A stretch of DNA of 64,000 nt from Streptomyces sp. NBC_01275 (lineage in GTDB: Bacteria > Actinomycetota > Actinomycetes > Streptomycetales > Streptomycetaceae), in contig NZ_JAPEOZ010000001.1 of assembly GCF_026340655.1 (NCBI RefSeq), positions 558,001 through 622,000 on the forward strand. Direction: 5' to 3'. The notes beneath the pieces were generated by a model, which worked only from the letters and a program-made list of their open reading frames with translations, was not told the DNA's origin and searched no databases. Shown in pieces: positions 8,989-17,405 of the stretch. A program made the position numbers and the translations under genes. Numbering within the stretch: position 1 is the stretch's first letter; each line of letters begins with the position of its first letter.

Positions 8989-10377
8989 ATGACCGCGACC
9001 GCTTCCGTTCATCCCGTCGACGAGGTGCCACCCGTACGGCAGTTGGCCGCCTTCGGCCTGCAGCACGTGCTCGCGATGTACGCCGGCGCGGTGGCCGTGC
9101 CGCTGATCGTGGGCGGTGCGATGAAGCTGTCGCCCGCCGACCTGGCGTATCTGATCACCGCCGATCTGCTGGTCTGCGGCGTGGCCACGCTGATCCAGTG
9201 CATCGGCTTCTGGCGCTTCGGCGTCCGGCTGCCGATCATGCAGGGCTGTACGTTCGCGGCCGTCTCGCCGATGGTGCTGATCGGGACGACGGGCGGCGGA
9301 CTGCCCGCGATCTACGGATCAGTGATCGTCGCGGGCCTCGCGATCGTGCTGCTCGCGCCGGTGTTCGGCAGGCTGCTGCGCTTCTTCCCGCCGCTCGTCA
9401 CGGGCACCGTGATCCTGATCATCGGCATCTCGCTGTTGCCGGTCGCGGGCAACTGGGCGGCCGGAGGCGTCGGTTCGAAGGACTTCGGGGAGCCGAAGAA
9501 CCTCGCGCTCGCCGCGTTCGTCCTCGTGGTGGTGCTGGGCGTGCAGCGGTTCGCGCCGGTCTTCCTGAGCCGGATCGCGGTGCTGATCGGGATCGCGGTG
9601 GGTCTGGCCGTGGCGGTGCCGTTCGGGTTCACGGACTTCGGCGGGGTCGGGGACGCCGGCTGGGTCGGGATCAGCACGCCGTTCCACTTCGGCGCGCCCT
9701 CCTTCGAGGCGTCGGCGATCATCTCGATGCTGGTCGTGGCGCTGGTGACGATGACCGAGACGACCGGCGACCTGATCGCGGTCGGCGAGATGACCGGTCG
9801 CAGGATCGAGCCGCGCACGCTCTCGGACGGTCTGCGCGCCGACGGCCTCTCAACGGTCCTGGGCGGCGTCTTCAACACCTTCCCGTACACGGCGTACGCG
9901 CAGAACGTGGGCCTGGTCGGCATGACGCGGGTACGCAGCCGCTGGGTCGTCGCGACCGCGGGCGGCATCCTCGTCCTGCTCGGTCTGCTGCCCAAGCTGG
10001 GCGCGGTCGTGGCCGCCGTGCCGGCGCCGGTGCTCGGCGGAGCGGGGCTGGTGATGTTCGGGACGGTGGCGGCGAGCGGTCTGCGGACCCTGGCCGAGGT
10101 CGACTTCAAGGGCAACCACAACCTGACGGTGGTGGCCGTGTCGGTCGCGATGGGCGTGCTGCCGGTGGGCGTGCCCACGATCTACGCGAAGTTCCCCGAC
10201 TGGTTCCAGACGGTGATGAACAGCGGGATCAGCGCGGGCTGCGTGACCGCGATCGTCCTCAACCTGCTGTTCAACCACCTTGCCGCGAAGGGCGGTTCAG
10301 CCGCTCCCGAGCCGGTCGGCCTGCCGGCCGGCGGCGGCGAGGACGCGGTCGAGAAGCCCCGGGAAGAGGTCGTCTAG
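8989..10377 (+). CDS. NCS2-family xanthine/uric acid-type permease
   Basis: The 462-residue membrane protein has about 12-14 hydrophobic helices. FGLQHVLAMYAGAVAVP in helix 1, GCTFAAVSPM, and ETTGDLIAVGEMTG are typical of nucleobase:cation symporter-2 proteins, closest to the xanthine/urate branch. It should import purines with protons or sodium. ATG 8989 follows GGAG by 5 nt. Its 3' end overlaps the convergent ArsR gene by 81 bp, an unusually deep tail-to-tail overlap. The 142-bp upstream gap has AAACTGTTT, a small palindrome, but no clear operator. Confidence 0.9.
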   Translation: MTATASVHPVDEVPPVRQLAAFGLQHVLAMYAGAVAVPLIVGGAMKLSPADLAYLITADLLVCGVATLIQCIGFWRFGVRLPIMQGCTFAAVSPMVLIGTTGGGLPAIYGSVIVAGLAIVLLAPVFGRLLRFFPPLVTGTVILIIGISLLPVAGNWAAGGVGSKDFGEPKNLALAAFVLVVVLGVQRFAPVFLSRIAVLIGIAVGLAVAVPFGFTDFGGVGDAGWVGISTPFHFGAPSFEASAIISMLVVALVTMTETTGDLIAVGEMTGRRIEPRTLSDGLRADGLSTVLGGVFNTFPYTAYAQNVGLVGMTRVRSRWVVATAGGILVLLGLLPKLGAVVAAVPAPVLGGAGLVMFGTVAASGLRTLAEVDFKGNHNLTVVAVSVAMGVLPVGVPTIYAKFPDWFQTVMNSGISAGCVTAIVLNLLFNHLAAKGGSAAPEPVGLPAGGGEDAVEKPREEVV

Positions 10378-10650
10378 GTCGTCCCCGCGCAGGCCGTTCA
10401 TCTTGGCCGTGCCCCGGTAGACCTGCCGGACCACCCCGGCCTCGCGCAGCACGCGGAAGTGGTGCGTGGTGGTCGACTTGGTGACCGGCAGATCGAAGTG
10501 CGAACAGGAGAGCTCGTCGCCCTCGGCGGCGAGCTCTCGCACGATCCGCAGGCGCATCGGATCGGAGAGCGCGTGCAGCACGGCCTCCAGCCGGATCTCC
10601 GCGCGCGCCGGGTGCGGCAGGTCGCGACTGCTGGGAGCGGGGGCGGTCAC
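10297..10650 (-). CDS. ArsR-family winged-helix repressor
   Basis: A 117-residue ArsR-type protein: LHALSDPMRLRIVREL leads into a winged helix with LPVTKSTTTHHFRVLREAGVV as recognition region. No cysteine metal site like ELCVCDL is present (SCSHFD has one Cys), so it is more likely a redox or small-molecule sensor. GTG 10650 with GGAG 5 nt upstream is preferred; an in-frame ATG at 10725 would add 25 Pro/Thr-rich residues. It is divergent from the old-yellow enzyme gene, with two matching 16-bp inverted repeats between them, so it probably controls both. Confidence 0.85.
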   Translation of the reverse strand: MTAPAPSSRDLPHPARAEIRLEAVLHALSDPMRLRIVRELAAEGDELSCSHFDLPVTKSTTTHHFRVLREAGVVRQVYRGTAKMNGLRGDDLDDLFPGLLDRVLAAAGRQADRLGSG

Positions 10651-10727
10651 GGCGGCTCCAGTTCCGGGAATCCTCGTCGTTGCGTCGGGCCCCGTCGTCC
10701 TTCGGGGTCCCGTCCGGGATCCCATTG

Positions 10728-10777
10728 TACGAGACTCTTCGTAGTTTGACATACACCGTACTACGATGCCTATCGTA
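10728..10777. promoter_or_regulatory. Pair of 16-bp ArsR-type operators
   Basis: Two inverted repeats of the same form lie in the divergent gap: TACGA-N6-TCGTA at 10728-10743 and TACGAT-GCCT-ATCGTA at 10762-10777, with starts 34 bp apart. TCGTACGA at 10773-10780 adds an overlapping 8-bp palindrome. Shared arms, equal length and placement between divergent genes indicate dimeric repressor sites for the ArsR protein. Confidence 0.65.
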
Positions 10778-10815
10778 CGAGTCGACCATCGGTCCCGTGA
10801 CGAATGGAGTCCGCC

Positions 10816-11895
10816 GTGAGCGCGTTGTTCGAGCCCTGCACCCTGCGCGAGGTGACGATCCCGAACCGGGTGTGGATGCCGCCGATGTGCCAGTACTCGG
10901 CCGCGCCCGAGGGTCCGGACGCCGGAGCGCCCACCGACTGGCACCTCGCCCACTACGGGGCCCGTGCGACCGGCGGCACGGGACTGATCGTCGTCGAGGC
11001 CACCGCCGTCGCCCCCGAGGGCCGGATCTCGCCGCAGGACCTCGGCATCTGGAACGACACCCAGGTCGAGGCGTTCCGCCGGATCACCCGCCTCCTCTCC
11101 GCGCAGGGCACCGTGCCGGCGATCCAGCTCGCCCATGCCGGCCGCAAGGCGTCGACCGACCTCCCCTGGAAGGGCGGAGCGCCTCTCGGCCCGCAGGCAC
11201 ACGGCTGGCAGCCGCTCGCACCGAGCGCGCTCGCCTTCGACGAGGTCCACCCGATCCCCACCGAGCTGACGACCGATCAGATCTCCGAGATCGTGGGGCA
11301 GTTCGCGGACGCGGCCCGCCGGGCCCGCGCCGCCGGCTTCGAGATCGTCGAGATCCACGGCGCCCATGGCTATCTGATCAACGAGTTCCTCTCGCCCCAC
11401 TCCAACCACCGCACGGACGCCTACGGCGGCTCGTACGAGAACCGCACCCGCTTCGCCCTCGAAGTGGTGGACGCCGTCCGGGCGGTGTGGCCCGAGGACA
11501 AGCCGCTGTTCTTCCGCGTCTCGGCGACCGACTGGCTGGCGGAGGGCGGCTGGACGGCGGACGACACGGTCCGCTTCGCACGCGATCTGCACACCCACGG
11601 CGTCGACCTGCTCGACGTCTCCACCGGCGGCAACGCCTCCGGCGTGCGCATCCCGGTCGGCCCCGGCTACCAGGTCGCCTTCGCCGCACGGGTGAAGGCC
11701 GAGACGCCGCTGGCCGTCGCCGCCGTGGGTCTCCTCACCGACGTCGAGCAGGCCGAGAAGATCGTCGCCAACGGCGAGGCGGACGCGGTGCTGCTCGGCC
11801 GGGAGCTGCTGCGCAACCCCTCGTGGGCCCGGCACGCGGCGCGCACCCTGGGCGACGAGGTGCGGGTGCCGGAGCAGTACCTCCGCTCCGTGTGA
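10816..11895 (+). CDS. Old yellow enzyme, YqjM-like NADH:flavin oxidoreductase
   Basis: The 359-residue FMN enzyme shows the class of YqjM-type ene-reductases: MCQYS near the N-terminus with the redox-tuning Cys, AIQLAHAGRKAS, the substrate His pair in HGAHGYLINEFLSPHSN, and the C-terminal phosphate-binding LGRELLRNP. These enzymes reduce activated C=C bonds of enals, enones or maleimides using NAD(P)H. GTG 10816 is chosen because GGAG ends 6 nt before it; ATG 10804 lies inside that site. Control by the divergent ArsR protein would make it an inducible electrophile-detoxifying enzyme, as known for other ArsR/TetR-OYE pairs. Confidence 0.9.
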   Translation: MSALFEPCTLREVTIPNRVWMPPMCQYSAAPEGPDAGAPTDWHLAHYGARATGGTGLIVVEATAVAPEGRISPQDLGIWNDTQVEAFRRITRLLSAQGTVPAIQLAHAGRKASTDLPWKGGAPLGPQAHGWQPLAPSALAFDEVHPIPTELTTDQISEIVGQFADAARRARAAGFEIVEIHGAHGYLINEFLSPHSNHRTDAYGGSYENRTRFALEVVDAVRAVWPEDKPLFFRVSATDWLAEGGWTADDTVRFARDLHTHGVDLLDVSTGGNASGVRIPVGPGYQVAFAARVKAETPLAVAAVGLLTDVEQAEKIVANGEADAVLLGRELLRNPSWARHAARTLGDEVRVPEQYLRSV

Positions 11896-11911
11896 CCCGA
11901 GCGCACGCTGG

Positions 11912-12457
11912 TCAGCGGGCCTCGGCCGGCCGCCGGTAGACGCCGTCCCGCCGGTGCAGACGGTGCAGGTCGACGAGGAGGCGGCGCAGCGTCACGTGGT
12001 CGGTGGCGCCGCCCTCGCACCAGGGGCGCAGCAGGTCGTCGACCTCGCGTTCGGCGTAGTCCCGGCCCTCCTCGAAGGTCCGCTCCGCGAGGTGGGCCAG
12101 CACCAGCTTCTTCCGCTCCCACTGGGCCGGCAGCCGCACCAGACGCCCGTCCCGCAGAAAGGTCCGCAGCACCGCCTCGGTCCGCTCGTCCCCGGTGCCG
12201 TGGTCCCGCGCCGGCCGAGGCGTGGAGGTCTCGCGCGCGAGGTCGCGGAGACGGTCGTACGCCACCGCGAGTCCTGTGCCGTCCGAGACGACGATCGCGC
12301 GGTCCTCGAGGCGGCGCAGGGCGATGACGGCGTCCTTGGCGGACAGTCCGGTCCGGTCGACGACCTCCGCCGGGCTTCTGGCGCCGAGCGCCACGGCGGC
12401 GAAGGCCCGCACCCGGTTCTCCTCGGCGAACAGCCTGACCACGTCGTCGGACGTCAT
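11912..12457 (-). CDS. DUF2087 protein with N-terminal winged helix
   Basis: A 181-residue protein with two parts. Residues 1-70 resemble an ArsR-like winged helix (VVRLFAEENRVRAFAAVAL, VVDRTGLSAKDAVIALRRLED). Residues 85-170 carry the DUF2087 pattern: VLRTFLRDGRLVRLPAQWERKKLVLAHLA, FEEGRDYAEREVDDLL and VTLRRLLVDLHRLHRRDGVYRR. DUF2087 proteins are probably transcription regulators or RNA-associated; the role is not known. ATG 12457 has GGGGAG about 6 nt upstream. It is convergent with the old-yellow enzyme gene, 16 bp apart. Confidence 0.8.
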   Translation of the reverse strand: MTSDDVVRLFAEENRVRAFAAVALGARSPAEVVDRTGLSAKDAVIALRRLEDRAIVVSDGTGLAVAYDRLRDLARETSTPRPARDHGTGDERTEAVLRTFLRDGRLVRLPAQWERKKLVLAHLAERTFEEGRDYAEREVDDLLRPWCEGGATDHVTLRRLLVDLHRLHRRDGVYRRPAEAR

Positions 12458-12631
12458 GTCCCGCTCCCCCGTCCTGTCCGTCCCCGGTCCCGTCCATGGG
12501 CAGGGCGGACGGCGGCCGCCCCGGCCGCGCCGACGCTACTCTCCGCTCCTCGCTGTCCGCTCACCATTTTCCGCGACCGGCCGGGGACACGACCGTCCCC
12601 GGACCGGCGGGTTGATGACGAACCATCACAT

Positions 12632-13939
12632 CTAGCTGCAGGTCGCCCCGTTGAGGGTGAATGCGGTCGGCGCCGCACTGTTCCCGGTGTGATTCGCCTG
12701 GTAGCCGATCGTCACGCTCGCGTTCGGCGCGAGCGTGCCGTTGTACGACGCGTTCGTCGCGGTCACCGCGCCGGAAGCCGGGGTGTACGTGGCTCCCCAG
12801 CCGTTGGTGATGGTCTGCCCGGCGGGCAGGGTGAAGCCGAGCTGCCAGCCGTTGACCGTGGCCGTGCCGGTGTTGGTGAGGGTCACGGAACCGGTCAGAC
12901 CGGTGTTCCAGGCGTTGGTGGAGGCGGTCACCTTGCAGCTGCCGGGCTGGGGCTGCGGGCCGCCGGGGCCGGCGGTGTCCAGGCCGAAGAAGGTGAGCAC
13001 GCGGGCGGCCATGCCCCAGGCGTACAGGTTGTGGCCGACGCCCTGGAGGCTGATGGCCTCCACGGGGGCCTGGTCACCGGTGCCGCCGTAGCGGGTGCGG
13101 GTCCAGCCGGAGGCGGGCGAGTCGGTCGCGGCCGGGGTCTGGCTCACTCCCTGCGCATTGGTCCACTGCTTGATCTCCTCGCCGAAGTTGGCGTAGCGCA
13201 GCACGTCGTCCTCGGTGCCGTGCCACAGCTGCATCCGGGGCCGGGATCCGGTGTACCCGGGGTAGGCGCCGCGGACCAGGTCGCCCCACTCCTGCGGGGT
13301 GTGGATCACGGTGCCGCCGGAGCAGGCGCTGTTCCACTCGGAGCCGTCGGTCGTGGCGAAGCAGCCGAACGGCACCCCGGAGAACGCGGCGCCCGCGGCG
13401 AACACGTCGGGGTAGTCGCCGAGCAGGACGTTGGTCATCATCGCCCCGGAGGAGATGCCGGTGGCGTACACCCGGGAGGTGTCCGCGGAGTAGGCGGCGG
13501 TCACCCAGTCGATCATCGACTTGACGCCGACGGGGTCGCTGCCGCCGCCCCGCTTGAGCGCCTGGGGCGAGGAGACGTCGAAGCACTTGCTGCTGCGGGT
13601 GACGGACGGGTAGACGATCACGAACCCGTACTGGTCGGCGAGTTGGGCGTACTCGGTGCCGGAGTACATCGCCGGGCCCGAGCCTCCGCACCAGTGGACG
13701 GCGACGAGGACGGGCGGGTGCGCGGCGACCGCGGCCGGGGCGTACACGTACATCTGGAGGTTGCTGGGGTTGGCGCCGAAGCCGGTGACCTCGGTGAGGG
13801 CAGCGGCGGGGACGGGTGCGGCGGCCTCGGTGCGGGCGGAGGCGGCGGGGGCGCCGAGGAGCGCGGCGGCGAGGAGGAGCACCAGTGCGCCGAGTAACGA
13901 ACGCAGGACTCTCCCGGGGGAGTTGAGGGTCGATGACAC
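12632..13939 (-). CDS. Secreted CE1/PHB-depolymerase-type esterase with C-terminal CBM2
   Basis: The 435-residue protein has a signal peptide (hydrophobic core to AASARTEA), a catalytic domain of the CE1 acetylxylan/feruloyl esterase-PHB depolymerase group and a C-terminal CBM2. Ser163 in GISSGAMM is the nucleophile; Asp in HGTEDDVL and His in GVGHNLYAWG complete the triad. CBM2 (about residues 335-435) begins CKVTASTNAWNTG and has the Trp residues that bind cellulose or xylan (NGWQLGF, NGWGATY). It should strip acetyl or feruloyl groups from xylan. It lies 62 bp behind the GH62 gene on the same strand and is probably co-transcribed from the operator-bearing region near 15230. Confidence 0.88.
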   Translation of the reverse strand: MSSTLNSPGRVLRSLLGALVLLLAAALLGAPAASARTEAAAPVPAAALTEVTGFGANPSNLQMYVYAPAAVAAHPPVLVAVHWCGGSGPAMYSGTEYAQLADQYGFVIVYPSVTRSSKCFDVSSPQALKRGGGSDPVGVKSMIDWVTAAYSADTSRVYATGISSGAMMTNVLLGDYPDVFAAGAAFSGVPFGCFATTDGSEWNSACSGGTVIHTPQEWGDLVRGAYPGYTGSRPRMQLWHGTEDDVLRYANFGEEIKQWTNAQGVSQTPAATDSPASGWTRTRYGGTGDQAPVEAISLQGVGHNLYAWGMAARVLTFFGLDTAGPGGPQPQPGSCKVTASTNAWNTGLTGSVTLTNTGTATVNGWQLGFTLPAGQTITNGWGATYTPASGAVTATNASYNGTLAPNASVTIGYQANHTGNSAAPTAFTLNGATCS

Positions 13940-14001
13940 GCGCTGGTCCCTTTCTGGTAGCGGCTCGGGGGACGTCGCAGTCGAGAACGGGCGGGAGGCG
14001 C

Positions 14002-15123
14002 TCAGCAGGTGGCGTTCGTCTGGGTCAACAGGCCAAGACGCCAGGGGAGTTGGGAGTAGGGGCCGCTCGAGGCGGGGTCCAGGCCCTGGTACACGTAGCG
14101 CAGGCGGCAGGGGTCGATCGTGAGGGTCTGGTCGACGCCGTCGCGGATCATCTCGCCGTGGCTGAAGTCCTTCGTCCAGGCGGACGGGCCGTCGGCGAAC
14201 GTGACGTTGCCGGACCGGATGAAGGGGTTGGCCTCGGTGTCGGCGAGCGGGGTCCAGGCGCCGCCCAGGCTGTCGGACGTCCAGGCGCGGAAGTAGCGGC
14301 GCCAGTCGGAGCCGGTGGCCAGGGCCTCCACGAGCATCAGGTACTTACCGCTGTCGCCGAGGCGGTAGACGTTGCTCGCCTCGAAGAGGTCGAAGCGGTT
14401 GGGCTCGGACAGCACGATCGCGGTGTCGCGGAAGCCGCCCGGGAACTCGGCGCGGGTGGTCCGGGAGCGGTACTGGTGGCCGTTGTCGTCGGAGAAGAAC
14501 AGGTAGCAGTCGCGCTGGTCGCAGATGGTCCAGAAGTCCAGCCAGCCGCCGGTGCCCTTGTTGTCCGTGACGACCTGGGGCTCGCTGTCGAAGAAGTACT
14601 TCGGCGCGCTCCAACTGCCGGGATTCGTGGGGTCCTTGGTGGTCGAGTAGGACGGCGGACCGGTCTGGTAGACCATGTACCACGTCTGCTGCGGCGCGAA
14701 GTAGAACACCTGGGGCGCGGCCGCGTACCGGTCGCCGATGTTCGGGTTGGCGTCGAGGAACGTCTGCGGCGCGGAGGCGGCCTGGGACCAGTCGGCGAAG
14801 CTGGTGTAGGCCAGGCTCCACCGGCCGGCCGTGTCGGCGGTGGTGGCGTAGACGTGCCAGCGGTTCTTGTAGCGGAAGACCGTCGGGTCCTTGACCGAGA
14901 CGATCGGGTGGGCGGCATCCGGCTCGGGGCTGATCAGCGGGCCGGTGGAGGTCCAGGCGAAGGAGCCGGGAAGCGGTCCGGCCCGGTCGGGCGCCGTTCC
15001 CGTCACGGCCGCTGTCGCCCCGGCCGTCGCGGCGGCCGGGCCGGGCCCGAGGACCAGACAGGCGACGGCGATCAGCAGCAGGACCAGCCCGGCGGTGAAC
15101 GTGCGCGTGCGCGGAGTCGGCAT
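14002..15123 (-). CDS. Secreted GH62 alpha-L-arabinofuranosidase
   Basis: The 373-residue protein has a signal peptide ending near PAAATAGA and a five-bladed propeller catalytic domain of family GH62. VSVKDPTVFRYKNRWHVYATT holds the catalytic base region, with later blades DFWTICDQRDCYLFFSDDNG and FEASNVYR containing the expected acidic residues. GH62 enzymes remove arabinose side chains from arabinoxylan. No carbohydrate-binding module is attached. AGAGGGA precedes ATG 15123. It is followed by the CE1-CBM2 esterase, which makes a two-gene xylan-debranching unit. Confidence 0.9.
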   Translation of the reverse strand: MPTPRTRTFTAGLVLLLIAVACLVLGPGPAAATAGATAAVTGTAPDRAGPLPGSFAWTSTGPLISPEPDAAHPIVSVKDPTVFRYKNRWHVYATTADTAGRWSLAYTSFADWSQAASAPQTFLDANPNIGDRYAAAPQVFYFAPQQTWYMVYQTGPPSYSTTKDPTNPGSWSAPKYFFDSEPQVVTDNKGTGGWLDFWTICDQRDCYLFFSDDNGHQYRSRTTRAEFPGGFRDTAIVLSEPNRFDLFEASNVYRLGDSGKYLMLVEALATGSDWRRYFRAWTSDSLGGAWTPLADTEANPFIRSGNVTFADGPSAWTKDFSHGEMIRDGVDQTLTIDPCRLRYVYQGLDPASSGPYSQLPWRLGLLTQTNATC

Positions 15124-15225
15124 CGACTCATCCCTCTCGTCGCAGCTCGCGGTAGCTCATGAGCCGTCGTCGAGGCTCATGAAGGGAGGCGTCCGCATCG
15201 CATGGTGGCATGCACACGCCCTCCA

Positions 15226-15239
15226 TGGAAGCGCTCCCA
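15226..15239. promoter_or_regulatory. CebR/LacI-type operator upstream of GH62-esterase genes
   Basis: TGGAAGCGCTCCCA differs at one of 14 positions from TGGGAGCGCTCCCA, the known CebR box of Streptomyces cellulose-utilisation genes. It lies 103 bp before the GH62 start. Repression by CebR or a related LacI protein, relieved by cello- or xylo-oligosaccharides, is likely. The whole 370-bp gap 15124-15493 holds this site, the pectate lyase promoter at 15336-15364 and leader DNA; I see no gene in it. Confidence 0.7.
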
Positions 15240-15335
15240 CGGCAACTTCCCGGAAGCCCTTGCCGGCCGGCCGGGGCGAGAAGGGGGCGGGCCGGGGACG
15301 GGCCGAGGGCGACCGAATGCGTTCTGCGCAAAGCG

Positions 15336-15364
15336 TTGACTAGAAAGCGCTTGCCCCCTACGTT
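15336..15364 (+). promoter_or_regulatory. Pectate lyase promoter with LacI-type operator in the spacer
   Basis: TTGACT (15336-15341) and TACGTT (15359-15364) are spaced by 17 bp and form a good housekeeping promoter. The palindrome AAGCGCTT at 15345-15352 sits exactly between them, where a bound LacI-family repressor would block RNA polymerase. The site shares the AGCGCT core with the one at 15226 but has different flanks, so a different LacI-type regulator is likely. The leader to the PL1 start is about 120 nt. Confidence 0.65.
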
Positions 15365-15493
15365 CCGTTCAGCAGTGTGACCGAGCCGCTCGTCGAGTCC
15401 CCAAAAGGGCCGCCTTGCCCGTGTTCGGCGTTCAACATGGCGTACGTCGTTCATGTATGCGATCACTTAGCTCTCCTGAAGGGACGCACCCGC

Positions 15494-16471
15494 ATGCGTA
15501 CCGGCCCCCCACGTACACACGTGCAAAGATCCGCTCTCGTCGCGGCGGCCGCCGCACTCGGCGCCGCGGCGGTTCTCGTCCTCCCGCAGTCGGCGGGCGC
15601 GGCCGACGCCTCTCCGGTCGGGTTCGGCGCCGGCACGACCGGCGGCGGCAGCGCCGCGGCGGTCACCGTGTCGACGCTGGACGCGTTCAAGACGGCCGTG
15701 ACCGGCGACACGGCGAAGGTCGTGAAGGTCAACGGCCTGATCTCACTGAGCGGTCAGGTCGACATCGGTTCCAACACCACGGTGCTGGGCGTCGGTTCGT
15801 CGTCCGGTTTCACCGGCGGCGGGCTGCGGCTGAAGAAGGTCACGAACGTCGTGGTGCGCAACCTGAACATCAGCAAGCCGCTGAAGCCCGCCGACGGGAT
15901 CGAGGTCCAGGCGTCGACGAAGGTGTGGATCGACCACAACTCCTTCTCGGCCGACCGCGATCACGACAAGGACTACTACGACGGCCTGCTGGACATCAAC
16001 CACGCCTCGGACTACGTCACCGTGTCCTGGAACACCTTCAAGGACCACTTCAAGGGCTCGCTCGTCGGCCACAGCGACAACAACGCGGGCCAGGACACCG
16101 GGCACTTGAGGGTGACGTACCACCACAACTACTTCAGCAACGTCTACTCGCGCATCCCCAGTCTCCGTTTCGGCACCGGGCACTTCTACGACAACTACGT
16201 CGTCGGGGCCGAGACCGCCGTGCACTCGCGCATGGGCGCCCAGATGCTCGTCGAGAACAACGTCTTCCGCTCGACGCTCGTCGCCGTCACCACCAACCGC
16301 GACAGCGACGTGGACGGCTACGCCAACCTGACCGGCAACGACCTCGGCGGAGCCGCGACCGAGGTCTCGCAGGTCGGCACGTTCACCCAGCCGCCCTACA
16401 GCTACACCGCCGAGCCCGCCTCCTCCGTCGTCGCCTCGGTGACGTCCGGCGCGGGCGCCGGAAAGATCTGA
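15494..16471 (+). CDS. Secreted pectate lyase, family PL1
   Basis: The 325-residue protein has a signal peptide cut near AGAADASP and a right-handed beta-helix. Family PL1 features are visible: IDHNSFSADRDHDKDYYDGLLDI with calcium-binding Asp residues and the catalytic-region Arg in SRIPSLRFGTGHFYDNY. PL1 enzymes cleave polygalacturonate by beta-elimination and need calcium. GAAGGGA lies 9 nt before ATG 15494. It is followed 47 bp later by a PL3 lyase, probably in one transcript under the operator-bearing promoter at 15336. Confidence 0.92.
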   Translation: MRTGPPRTHVQRSALVAAAAALGAAAVLVLPQSAGAADASPVGFGAGTTGGGSAAAVTVSTLDAFKTAVTGDTAKVVKVNGLISLSGQVDIGSNTTVLGVGSSSGFTGGGLRLKKVTNVVVRNLNISKPLKPADGIEVQASTKVWIDHNSFSADRDHDKDYYDGLLDINHASDYVTVSWNTFKDHFKGSLVGHSDNNAGQDTGHLRVTYHHNYFSNVYSRIPSLRFGTGHFYDNYVVGAETAVHSRMGAQMLVENNVFRSTLVAVTTNRDSDVDGYANLTGNDLGGAATEVSQVGTFTQPPYSYTAEPASSVVASVTSGAGAGKI

Positions 16472-16518
16472 CCCTCCCCACCGGAAACCCTCCCCCACCT
16501 GGAAGAAGGCATCGGGAC

Positions 16519-17328
16519 ATGACTTCCCCAGCACCTCGGCGCGCCCGTGGGCGCACCCTGACCGGAGCCCTGGCAGCCGTCGGCCTCTCGGTTGGCATGA
16601 TCATGACCGGTGGTGCGCTCACCCCGGCGAGCGCCGCCACCTGGCCCACCGCCAACGGCAGTCAGGCCGTCTCCGCCACCATCTCCGTGTCCGGCACCAA
16701 GGACTACGCGATGAAGCGCCTGTACGGCACCGGCGACCTCGGCAGCGGCAGCCAGGACGAGGACCAGGGGCCGATCCTGGAACTGGCGGCCGGCGCCGTC
16801 CTGAAGAACGTCATCATCGGCGCGCCCGCCGCGGACGGCATCCACTGTCTGGGCAGCTGCACACTGCAGAACGTCTGGTGGGAGGACGTCGGCGAGGACG
16901 CTGCGACGTTCCTCGGCTCCTCGTCCTCCAACGTCTACACCGTCTCCGGCGGCGGGGCGAAGGAGGCCAGCGACAAGGTGTTCCAGTTCAACGGCGCCGG
17001 AACGCTGAACGTCTCCAACTTCGCGGTGCAGAACTTCGGCACCTTCGTGCGCAGCTGCGGCAACTGCAAGAGCGCCCAGTACAAGCGGACGATCAACCTC
17101 AACACCATCGAGGCGACCTACAAGGGCAGCAAGCTCGTCGGCATCAACACCAACTACGGCGACTCGGCCACCCTGCGCAACATCACCATCGTCGGGGACA
17201 GCAGCAAGAAGATCATCCCATGCCAGAAGTACATCGGGAACAACACGGGCGCGGAGCCGACCACCAACGGCACGGGCCCCGACAGCACCTACTGCAAGTA
17301 CGCGACGTCCGACATCACGTACAAGTAG
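16519..17328 (+). CDS. Secreted pectate lyase, family PL3
   Basis: The 269-residue protein has a signal peptide (AAVGLSVGMIMTGGAL to TPASAATWP) and the compact beta-helix of PL3: EDQGPILELAAGAVLKNVIIG, ADGIHCLGSCTLQNVWWEDVGEDA and VFQFNGAGTLNVSNFAVQNFG. Four or more Cys residues (CLGSC, CGNC) match PL3. It acts on polygalacturonate outside the cell and complements the PL1 enzyme upstream. A strong terminator hairpin starts 28 bp after its stop. Confidence 0.92.
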   Translation: MTSPAPRRARGRTLTGALAAVGLSVGMIMTGGALTPASAATWPTANGSQAVSATISVSGTKDYAMKRLYGTGDLGSGSQDEDQGPILELAAGAVLKNVIIGAPAADGIHCLGSCTLQNVWWEDVGEDAATFLGSSSSNVYTVSGGGAKEASDKVFQFNGAGTLNVSNFAVQNFGTFVRSCGNCKSAQYKRTINLNTIEATYKGSKLVGINTNYGDSATLRNITIVGDSSKKIIPCQKYIGNNTGAEPTTNGTGPDSTYCKYATSDITYK

Positions 17329-17356
17329 TCCCGCTCACCGACCCCCCACGGTGAAA

Positions 17357-17402
17357 GGCGGCCGTACGAAGCGCCCCCCGCACGGCGCTTCGCACGGCCG
17401 CC
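17357..17402. terminator. Rho-independent-type hairpin after pectate lyase genes
   Basis: Arms 17357-17375 and 17384-17402 pair over 19 bp with one mismatch and an 8-nt loop. The stem is very GC-rich and there is no U-tract, as usual in Streptomyces. It ends the pectate lyase transcript and sits directly against the minisatellite at 17406. Confidence 0.75.
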
Positions 17403-17405
17403 GCC

